This document shows, piece by piece, positions 45,476 to 55,072 of a DNA stretch of 64,000 bases. The stretch comes from Neckera pumila (lineage: Eukaryota; Streptophyta; Bryopsida; Hypnales; Neckeraceae): contig OZ018418.1 of the NCBI GenBank assembly GCA_963969595.1, positions 9,987,001-10,051,000 on the forward strand. Reading direction: 5' to 3'. Positions within the stretch are counted from its first letter, which is position 1, and each line of letters starts with the position of its first letter. Below the pieces are notes generated by a model. The model saw nothing but the letters and a program-made list of their open reading frames with translations, ran no database searches and had not been told where the DNA came from. Both the position numbers and the translations under genes were made by a program.

Positions 45476-46904
45476 ACAATACTACTACTCTGAGTAATTC
45501 CCCAATAATTCTTGATAGAGTGCCTTGGAGGTAGGTTGAGTTTGTCCTTGTTATATGAATGGCTATCCGCATGTATCCAACAAAAAACTCGGCTGCGCAT
45601 TAGATGTTTTTCAGCTCTTTTGGAGGGCTATGAGTTTCCTAGGCTGCTAGGGTTGGGGGAACAGCCTTGCAGCAATTTGCAGCTGCTGCGTGACGTGGCA
45701 AAACAACTGACACGTCACAAAAAAAAAAAATTCTTTTTGCTTTTTTTTGCATTTTAGATTTTTCAAAAATAAAATTTGACAGCAAATGTTCCCAATCTGC
45801 CAAGGGAACAGAGTTGAGGAAACGGGCCTAAAATAGCCCTCTAGCCCCCCCCCCCAAATCTCTTCTACTGTGTAGCCTCATTTGGTTTGTCCTTGGCATC
45901 AGAGCAAGTGGCTGGATTGGAGGGCTGTTTGAATGGGAGACTAGAAATCTCGGGAATTTAAATCCATTATGTGTGAGGATGGGCCACAACAGCATTCAGT
46001 GGACGAAGATTTGAGGAGTACCAACTAAGTCAGTCGGTATTTATACAAATTTGGAACCTAGCTTGAGAAAGGGACCTGCGGGGGTTTGGACAATACTATT
46101 GTTTTCTGGTTGAGAAGCAGGAAAAAGTAGGCAAAGGGATGAAAAAGTAATTATAAAGGTGAAAAGTTTTGGGGAAGAAAAAATAATATTTCAATCAAAG
46201 TTTTACGGAGTACTATTTTGAAGAATAGAATTTGGGTGAAAGCACATTACGGTTGTACAAAGTCATAGTCACAAGATGAAAGTTTGGAGTCAATTTCACT
46301 ATATTTTTTGGTCATTTTTTATGTAAAAAAAAATGAGGCACAGTCTTACATATCATATACATTGAAAAAGCATAACAAGACGTGACTTGCACTGATTGAT
46401 TTAACGTATAGAAAATAATTCATTAATGTTTGTACTATCACAAATTCAAATTTAGCATAAATTTACTTATTGTGTCAGGTTTGATTGTTGCAATTCAAAG
46501 AGCTAAATTCAATGTTCTATTGTTTAGATACTATCTCCAAGCATCTTACAAAATTTACCAACTACAAAAAGGGCTAATAACATTGACTTGCAAGAAGGAG
46601 ATGATTAATTATGACCTATTTAACAACCATGAAAAGATGTATTGAACATAATGCCCCATAATTTAGTCCCTATAATTTCTAATATATATAGTATATATTA
46701 GCTTAACGAGAGTGGATATACAATTATACACCTAGAGGCCATAGAAAATGCATCTTGATCATTGAATTGTAAATAAAAGGTAGACAAAGGTTTTTAAACT
46801 TTATTTACAAGGTGAACTTTTGGACATAGTGTTTTAAAGATTATTGATATGAAAATTATTTTCAAAGAATGTTGTTAATCCAAGTACTTGCTTTTGTTGT
46901 TGCT

Positions 46905-47245
46905 CTTAACCCCTAAAGGCACAAGACCATTTTTCCGCCAAAAAACACCCAAAATTGCCATTTTTATAGCAAAGAGTGAAAAAATAAAAAATATTTTTTT
47001 TGCACATCTAATCATAGGATCTTACACCTAACTAATATGAGAATGTGTGGAAAAAATTTCAACATTTTTGACTGCATTGATTACAAAATATCTGCATTTA
47101 AAGTAAAAAAAACAAGTTTTTTGGCACATTGCGGGACTAGATTTTATAGCTTTGACAATCTTTAACTTAAATGTTTTGCACTATAGAGTTTGAGCATTAA
47201 ATCTTTAAAGTGGAGAATTGAATTGAGAGTCTAGTAAAAAAAATA
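46905..47245 (+). repeat. Repeat R1, copy 3 (most complete plus-strand copy)
   Basis: Begins CCCCTAAAGGCACAAGACC, continues CAAAATTGCCATTTTTATAG, CTTACACCTAACTAATATGA, ATCTGCATTTAAAGTAAAAA, GGCACATTGCGGGACTAGAT and ends near GAATTGAGAGTCTAG. Defines the family at about 340 bp. Confidence 0.75.
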
Positions 47246-47315
47246 AAAAATAAAAAACTTAATTTTCATTATTAAAAGAATTGTTAAGTAGAAGTAGGTA
47301 CAAGATACTACAAGA

Positions 47316-47525
47316 GAAAGGCGTGTTTTAAATGAATTTGAAAGTATAGTCCTAGACACATGCTTTTAAGTAATGACCTTTAATGAGATTTTTAGCAAAA
47401 TTTTACTTAAAACACATGTTCTAAGTAAAATTTTGCTGAAAATCTCTTTAAAAGTCATTACTTAAAATCATGTGTCTAGGACTATACTTAAAAACTCACT
47501 TAAAACACCCCTTTCTCTTGTGGTG
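47316..47525. mobile_element. CACTA MITE, family M3, 210-bp hairpin
   Basis: Left end TACTACAAGAGAAAGG (first C mutated to T), right end CCTTTCTCTTGTGGTG, flanked by AGA on both sides. Arms pair for nearly their whole length (GTGTTTTAA, AGTATAGTCCTAGACACATG, ATTTTTAGCAAAATTTTACTT). Non-coding. Confidence 0.85.
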
Positions 47526-47600
47526 AGAGGCAACAAGAAACAAGAAGAAGCAACAACAAGAAGCAACAAGAAGCAAACCTAAGAAGCAACAACAAGCAAA
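47526..47600. repeat. (CAACAAGAAG)-type simple repeat
   Basis: Irregular run of AGAAGCAACAA units, immediately beside MITE M3. Confidence 0.7.
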
Positions 47601-47758
47601 ACCGAAGGGATAACAAGAAATAAAGAAGAAGAAATACATATAGCCAAATGTTGCACTTTGAGGGGGTGGCTCCAAAAAAATGGCGGCTAGGGTTTCAAAC
47701 CATAAATCAATTGTGCCTATGTGGAAGTGGTGGCTAGGGTTTTAAAACCCGAGTTATA

Positions 47759-47861
47759 TGACTTACCCTAGTCATACACATGACTTGCTCTAGTCATGTA
47801 ACTTGTCCTAGTCATGTATATGACTTGCTCTAGTCATGTGACTTGTCCTAGTCAAGTACAT
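47759..47861. repeat. Tandem repeat, ~20-bp units (ATGACTTG..CTAGTCATGT)
   Basis: Five diverged units of 19-21 bp alternating ATGACTTGCTCTAGTCATGT and ACTTGTCCTAGTCATGTAT. Each unit is partly palindromic (ATGACT...AGTCAT). Confidence 0.8.
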
Positions 47862-49276
47862 GGTTTACTTTAATTATAAGACTGACCAAATATGACTATA
47901 CTAAGCAACTAAGTTTTTTTAACAACCAAATTTGATCCAAAGTGAATACATATATTGACTTTAAAATCTAAGGTATATAACTCATGTATTATACACATTG
48001 GTCATTGGCATTAGAATAGCTTAGAGGACAATTTTTGTAAAAATTGTATCAAATTAAAAAGACCAAAATTTTTGGTAAAGACCAAATTAAAAAAATATAA
48101 AAATATAAAAAATGTTGGATTGCATACATATTAGAAAAAAACTCACAATATATATAAAGAAATACAACACCTATATATAGTTTTTAAAATTCCATACAAA
48201 AAGTTCCCTCCAATTAAAATTATTTTTTTATTAAAAAACATAAAAAGTTGGATACCTTATTCTATAATACATGTATTGAAATAACTCATATAATTTGGTT
48301 CAGAATGCTCTTACTGTCCTCAAAAAACATTCATTTCATATATATAATTACATTATTTATCATTTCCACATTTTTTAAATAATACTTCCTTTTATGACTT
48401 TCAAAACACTAATAATTTTAATTCTTTTGGATTTCTTTTTGAAAAGGCTACAAGAATTTTCTACAATAAAACAAATTATAGTCCTTGAAATTAGACTAAA
48501 TTGCATTATAAATGATTATAATCAAGGCCATATAATATAGGACTATGAGAATTGTATGTTCAGGACTAAAACTCTACAAAATGCACAAAAGAAAGTTGCA
48601 AGGCCTTAAGCACCTACAATTATGGCAAAAAAAATGTAAATAGATTCCATGCATCTGTCAAAGTATCTATGTCTGTGCACAAAGTGTGTAGGAGCAAAAA
48701 TATTTGATAGAGGCACTATTTAAAAATATCTTTGAAGCAAAAAAGGATTATGCTTTTATAATTTATATCCTTGTAAATACATCCAAACAACCATCTTTAA
48801 ATTGCAATACAAATGTGCGTGTACCAATGGTAAGCCTCGATCTTTATATAAATAATTTCATGACTTTATAAAGGCTTGCAGAGACTCTAAAAATGTGGCT
48901 TATATGACATTGCTGAGAACATTTTTAAGAAAGAAACAAACTTCAATATATAACATATACGTGTATATGTATACATGGAAGTATTTTATCTATATCCTTG
49001 GAATAAAGAATGCTCAATCATGTTTCCTTTGTTGTTGAGCTTCAAATTCTTAGTTGGATATTTAAGTGGTGTTCAATTGGCATTCTAAGCAATGAATAAT
49101 AATTTACTAATGATAAAATATAAGTGGATCACATTTGAACTAAAAATGGTACAAAATGTAAAAATTAAAGGTTTGGGGTGGTTTTAGATTGTTTCAGCCA
49201 ATCTAGGTCAAAGCTCTAGACTTCCTAATCCAAGTTGAGAGATTCAAACTTTTGTTAACTTTAGTTGTAGAGCATT
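47862..49276. other. No gene supported
   Basis: Very AT-rich. No frame of meaning and no repeat shared with the rest of the window. Confidence 0.4.
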
Positions 49277-49447
49277 CACTACAAGAAAACAACGTCCGAA
49301 TTGACACGTCCTAATTGATTAAAATTTCCAAATTGACAGAACTCCATCAAAAAAATGTCCGAATTGACAGAAAATTGACAAAATAATGACCAAGTTGACA
49401 AAAAATTGACAAAAAAATGTTTGAATTGATACTGCTCCCTTGTAGTG
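49277..49447. mobile_element. CACTA MITE, family M2, copy 4 (opposite orientation)
   Basis: CACTACAAGAAAACAACGTCC at the left and CCCTTGTAGTG at the right; interior of GTCCGAATTGACA and AAAAATTGACAAAAA words, the reverse of copies 1-3. Flanking triplets (ATT, ACT) do not match. Confidence 0.75.
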
Positions 49448-51365
49448 ACTGCATGGGTATTCTAAAATTAAACTTTTTTTATAATGGGATTATTTTAAGC
49501 AAAAATTATGGATGGATGAAGTTTTATCTTGAATTCATTTTTCAAGACTTCATCCGTGTTTGCACTTAGCCTATAAGTCTAAATTGATTTTTACTTTCAA
49601 GACTAGATTCTAAATGTCACCTAAATTTTAAGGTTCTTTTCTAATTTGAATTAGATGAATTTTTTATATTTTAATCTAAAACTAACTCTCTTAACTATCT
49701 AATTTCATTGTATTTTATCCTCTTTAATTTTTATCAGTTTTTAAAATTGTGATATGTTATTGAAAACCTCTAGAAATTACCTAAATAATCTTGAATTCAG
49801 AGTTGGATTTTAGTAAATTCTTAGAAGTGTGACCTAAGCCTCTTAATTTCTAATGGAACTATGATTTGTATGAGAAGAAAAATAACAAAGTGCCAAATTT
49901 AAGGACATGCCTCATAATTTTTTTCCACCACATTCTTATTCTCCAACCCTCATATTGTAATTGTAATTGTATCATGAGGCTTGCATTGATCCATTTTTGT
50001 TGCATTTTGTGTCTTTGTATATACAACTTAAATGACGACTTTTATAACAAGTTGTATAAATTCTATGTATGATCTTATTTTTTTTCTTTCAACCTATTTC
50101 TTTCTACTTCCCCTTCTTGGCTTTCTTGTAATTATTTTCTATATTTTTTCTTTTTTTTTGTTATATTTAAGGATATTTTAGAATTGCAATCTTTGACTTC
50201 TATTACTACTAATTAATTTCTAATTATTCTACAAATTAAACAATTCTAATGAGAAAAACCTCATAAGTGCTAACTAAGTATATATTTAAGACTTTAAAAC
50301 TCCATTTGATCAACTATGCGTATTATAATCAACAAATTTTTTGATTAATACATAGTCAAACTTCTATAAGAGGGTCAAAATAGTCTTCTAACTATGCCAA
50401 GTGGCAACTTGGAACTTGTAAATCTACTTCAAATTCTTAGACTTTCAATACAAGTTGCACTCTTCACTTACTCTTGCTCCATGGCCACTCGAGTATGGAT
50501 TTTTCTCACTCCTTTTTCTCCACCTTAAATTAGAGTCTTCCCAAGCTTCAAGTGTTTTTTCTAAACTCCACAACCTTCAATCTACATCACTAGTTTAAAT
50601 GCATTAGATTTCAATTTGTATCAATCAATCTAATTAGCTTTAATTTGTATCATCCATCACATTCAATCAACTTCAAGGCAAGTTCCAATAATAGGCTAAG
50701 TCAAGTCCAGTTTTCAACTTGGGTTTTTGTAGATTTGGTCTTACCTTGGTGTTGTAGTTTGTTCATAAGCTTTAATTCCTCTCTAATTTCTCCCTAAGTT
50801 CTAAAAAAAAATGCAATTATCTCCTGTTATTTTAAAATTTCTTTATTCCTCTCTACTTCTTTTTTAAGTTCTATGAAAATTTTAAATACTTTAATTAAAA
50901 TATAAACATATGCCTTTCCAAATTATTTGACGCTAGTTTAATAGCTGACACGACACACAAAAAACTTTAATTAATTAACTAAAATATAAACATGTGCCAC
51001 TCCATATTATTGGACGCTAATTCTATAATATACAGAACATTCAAAAAAATATATTCATTTTTTAATAGGCAGTCCATGAAATAAAGTCACATTTATATTT
51101 GAAAAAATACAAGAAAGCCATCTTAGATTGCCTATCTTTTCTTTGGATTGCCAAAAAAGAAAAATATTTACTAATTAAAAAATATAACTACAAAATATGA
51201 CTAACAAAAAAACATGACTGCAAAATATGATTGCCTACTCAAATTTCCCTTGGCTACTTCAAAAGAAAAAACATGTACCTACTATAGAGAAATGAATACA
51301 AAATATAACTAAGGCAAAAATACAATTGCCCGCCTATATTCCCTTGTGCTGCCCCAAAATAAAAA
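49448..51365. other. No gene supported
   Basis: AT-rich DNA with short frames only (for example 49,866-50,072). Nothing recognised. Confidence 0.4.
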
Positions 51366-51510
51366 CACTAGTAGAAAATTCAGTTATTCTGTGTTTTGGT
51401 CGCATTGATCCGGTCAAGTTTTGACAGAAATTTGTTTCAACAAATTTTTGTCAAAATCTGATCGGATCAACGCAACCAAAACAACAAAAAAATTGAATTT
51501 TCTACTAGTG
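51366..51510. mobile_element. CACTA MITE, family M1, copy 2
   Basis: CACTAGTAGAAAATTCAG to TTGAATTTTCTACTAGTG, flanked by AAA on both sides. Same hairpin interior as copy 1 (TTTTGGTCGCATTGATCCGG / CGGATCAACGCAACCAAAA). Confidence 0.9.
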
Positions 51511-51819
51511 AAAAATGTCACTACTATGGACATATGACTACAAAAGATGAATTCAGCAAAAGTAAGACTTGTAATATGACTCAAGATTCCCCAAATATGT
51601 TCCCTACCATTCCCTTTGAAGTACTTTGGCGTTCTCAACAAGCGTATAGTATACGCCCATGAGGTATAAGGCCAAAAAATGATTGGTAGCCATATTTTGC
51701 AGTCATATTTTTCACCAAGGTGTTGGCCTCCAAGAACATGACTGTGAGTAGTCGCCATTCATCTCCAGTCATCTCCAATTATTTTTGCAATCATTAAATA
51801 CCGGGTTTTTTGTAGTACT

Positions 51820-52249
51820 GTGATGATTTGGGAGTTCTTCAAATAGATTGGGAACTGCACATATAATGATCTAAAGAGGCTTGCCTTGCATCTACTACAC
51901 AAGTCGCCTCGGCGGACTGCAGGGCATCCAAAAGTTACCATGAAGGCACCTAAGTCTGTCCTTCCTAACTACTACACCGCAAAGGACTGGCTTGAGAGAG
52001 TGAAGAAGAAGGCTACTATAAAGATACAGTTGCATTACTTAGACCCGAAGCTGATATTGTTTGACAATGCAGGAAATTCAAAAGAAAAAGCATGGAAGGC
52101 CTTCAAATGGGCCTATAGTGTCAACAAGGCCACAAAGAACACGCTGTTGATCGGTCCAGGAGAACATTTCTTCTTTCAGGCTAATATGCCTTTGATCACA
52201 AAAAAAAACATTGAAGAATTGTCACCTACGGCCAAGGAATTCTTCAAGG
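51820..52249 (+). pseudogene. Fragment F: homologue of the element A middle domain
   Basis: In one frame: MIWEFFK, TAG (51844-51846), IGNCTYNDLKRLALHLLH, PRRTAGHPKVTMKAPKSV, then AKDWLERVKKKATIKIQL, NKATKNTLLIGPGEHFFFQ, TAKEFFK. The TAG stands where element A has Trp (FFKWIGNC). The last codon is followed by GTAAGG, a splice donor, so the 3' break may be an exon end. On the left it begins abruptly just after TTTTTTGTAGTA, which looks like the mutated end of a CACTA element. No ParB-like part is nearby. Confidence 0.65.
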
Positions 52250-53025
52250 TAAGGCCATATTCATAAAAATGACAAATGTGGAGTCTCATTTTAATCTCAA
52301 CCCTAAACTTAGTATACAAATGAATTCATTAAGTTGAGAAAATCCAATAAATTGAAACTTGGATATGCCAAAATAATTGTTACTTTTTTAATATTAATGA
52401 AGCAACACCAATACACTTCACTCCATGTAGTACACAATCCAAATTATAAGTTGGTATTTGGATCCACTACAAGTAAAAGAAAATTTTATTGTCTTTTGGG
52501 ATAGATGCTTGGCACTTTAGCAATGAAAGATGTTCCAAGGAGTCCAATGACATTGAAAGTCAAACCATGATTTACGTTAAATAATAACTATCTAGAAGAT
52601 GAATTGTAAAAAGTTATTGCAATTCATTCATCATAAAATATATACAAGTGCATTTGAAATTAGAAACAACAAAACATGGACACAGAAGATACAGTAAAGA
52701 AGCTGCCAAATGCATGACATAATACAAAAAATAAAAATTTGAGTTCATTATATTGCGTAGAACCTACAACATCCAGTTTCTAAATAACAAACCCTACAAA
52801 AACAAATACCCAAAACTTGCAAACTAAAACCACTTCTTCTTTCCAACCCTTTTTTCTTTAATTTTATTGGCATATTCTAAGAAAACCCTATCAACTTCTA
52901 CAAGACTACAAGACCTCAAAAACTCTTTTTGTAACCTTTTTTTTCCTTTCTAACTTTTTTTTATTTTTTTTAAGACATTTTAATATCTAACCTACAAACT
53001 CTTAAACTCCTAATGACTTGCTATG
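52250..53025. other. No gene supported
   Basis: AT-rich DNA between fragment F and copy D. A CACTACAAGTAAAAGAAAA at 52474 has the look of a CACTA end but I found no partner. Confidence 0.35.
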
Positions 53026-53918
53026 CCTACAATCTATTCATCTTCACGCCGAGGATACAATGTTTATTTCTGCAACAACATCGGCGTCTATAGATTCTTT
53101 GATGATGCTTGTCTGCGCTTTGGGAATTTTGATACATATGGAATTTTGAGCCAAAATAACCGGCATATACATCACGACCAATACGGAACAAAGGACGTGG
53201 ACGGTCACGCCTACAACCAACAAAGGGTGTATCGTTTGCAAACTCTTCATGCATTGTGCCATTGTCTTGGTATTGGTCTTCCTCCTCATTGGCAATTTGA
53301 GAATTCGGCCAAAATGCGTCTTTTGCCTCACCAGAGGTTCACTCATCGCAATTCTCACACCTTCCCAATACTTCTGGATTGGCTTAATCTTCCTATGGTA
53401 CTCATCAAACAAGTCTTGATTAGCCATTGCACCCCATAAAGCAATATATCCGTCTTAATCTTTGTAAACCTCATCAAAACAACACAGTATTTGCGGTGCC
53501 AAAGGTTGAGGGCTGCCCCTTGGCACTATAGGGCGTCCATCTGCTATCTCCTTCCACAAGCAAATTCCCCCACCTTCCTTGAGCAACCAATTGATGTTTG
53601 TACACAGAATTTTGTACTGCATCAAAGGCCATCCATTTGAATCTTTATAAAACTTGAGTTGTTGGGCTTGTGAATGGCCCTGTAGAGAATCATTGCCTAT
53701 AAGCAAGTATCCTTCTACGAACCTTTTGAAATTAGAAACCTCCTCAATGAGATGCGGAATGATGGGTTGTATTTTACAATCCATAAAAAACTTCATCAGC
53801 CTTGGAAGTGTGGGGTAGTCATTTGTCTTCAGTTTGCTGCTCCACCGATTTGTGTGGCATTTGGTCCGCACTATTCTCAAGAAGGAATCAAAGTGTGGTG
53901 GTCGCCTGTAAGGTATGT

Positions 53919-53950
53919 TTCTAGTAGAAAATCTAAATTTTCTACTAGTG
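53919..53950. mobile_element. 32-bp minimal CACTA MITE (two M1 ends joined)
   Basis: TTCTAGTAGAAAATCT followed by AAATTTTCTACTAGTG, with TGT on both sides. It consists only of the left and right M1 terminal repeats with no interior. Confidence 0.8.
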
Positions 53951-54080
53951 TGTGTTTGTGGCTTCTTCAAGCCCACATTACCATGGTGGTCTGGCTGCTT
54001 GTCATCTTTTGCCTTCTCCTTATACCTGTAGAATGTAGCTTTTGATCCCCCGTGGATAATACACCAAGCAGACAAGCAAA

Positions 54081-54230
54081 TACTAGTAGAAAATTTATTT
54101 TTTCTGTTGTTTTGGTTGTGTTGACTTGGTCAATTTTTGACAAAAATCTATTGGTTTCAACAAATTTTTGTCAAAAATTGATTGGATCAACGTGACCAAA
54201 ACAAAAGAAAAACTAAATTTTCTACTAGTG
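54081..54230. mobile_element. CACTA MITE, family M1, copy 3, inside copy D
   Basis: TACTAGTAGAAAATTTATTT (first C mutated to T) to AAATTTTCTACTAGTG, flanked by AAA on both sides. Splits the DUF7869-like copy D between its Cys motif and its helix-turn-helix. Confidence 0.9.
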
Positions 54231-54545
54231 AAATTTCACGAGTCTACGAAGTAATCATCTCTCTCCTGCTGGTGTCATAGTGCACTTGCTTATGCACGTC
54301 AAGTAGATGTGATTTGCGGTTGTATACATCACCAAGAATATACATTTGCAAGTGTATAGCTTTAATCTGCCCCTGTTGAAATGGTTGCAAGCAATTCTGC
54401 CGACAACAAAGCATAGTAGACACCTGAGCGATTGCTTCCGCCATAAGAAGAGCTTTGTTCTTGGGCGGGTTCTCTAGCTCAATCCTCTCTTGCGAATTCT
54501 CCTAAGAACAAACTTCAGCTCAAGGTCGTCGCACGAAGGCGCTAG

Positions 54546-54700
54546 CTGCGGCCAACATTATATTCATTAAAATGGAGGGTTGGTGGCCTCTCAAAATAGT
54601 CTTAGGTATTTGAAGACACAACAAATCTCTTGCGTGGACTTTAAATGAGCTCAAAAATCACTCAATTAATTACTCTAAATCAGTAGTTTCCATTAAAATG
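54546..54700 (-). repeat. Repeat R4, partial copy
   Basis: TATTCATTAAAATGGAGGGTTGG...CCTCTCAAAATAG matches the R4 end at 59.2 and 32.7 kb. Lies just upstream of copy D. Confidence 0.55.
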
Positions 54701-55072
54701 AAAGCCATGCAAACAAAGAACGCTTTTCAACAAATGTTGTTATATTCCATGTCAAACATTCTATGTGTCCCAAAAACAACGTACCTATAAAATGCAATAG
54801 TAAATACATGAATACAATATATGGATTGCACTTGTGATATAAATATGGGAAATGCATCACTAAAACATGAATTATAAATAAATTGTTATCTATTTCAAAA
54901 AACAAAATCCAAATGCCTACATTCATAAAATGATGTCTCACGTATATATCCAAAAGCATACAATAGACATATAAATGACAACTAATACACTACCCTAAAC
55001 CCTATGGTAACAAAATAATGAGCTTCTTTCCAACCACCATTTTGCTAAAGGCTAAGGATTTCTAGCCAAACT

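Larger units (their letters stand above)
53030..54500 (-). pseudogene. Copy D: internally deleted DUF7869-like gene with two MITE insertions
   Basis: Reading down from 54,500: ELENPPKNKALLM, Cys motif CCRQNC, VHKQVHYDTSRREMI; then MITE M1 copy 3; then the helix-turn-helix block AWCIIHGGSKATFYRY; a 32-bp double terminal repeat (53919-53950); then directly TNDYPTLPRLMKFFMD, IIPHLIEEVSNFKRFVEGYL, NWLLKEGG and VPRGSPQPLAP. About 280 residues present in B and C, including KPGDNF, HDKMDH and GHTHDDID, are missing between PQTHT and the YPTLP block. After TAA (53455-53457) the frame continues YIALWGAMANQDLFDEYHRK, then shifts to PRPLFRIGRDVYAGYF near 53,200. Non-functional. Confidence 0.7.

Noticed and set aside
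45512..45757. 81-codon frame as a small gene
   Set aside because: No similarity recognised, ends in a homopolymer, no splice partner or promoter; chance frame.
49866..50072. 68-codon Cys-rich frame as a small secreted protein
   Set aside because: Composition follows local AT content; no signal peptide pattern beyond a weak hydrophobic stretch, no homologue in the window.
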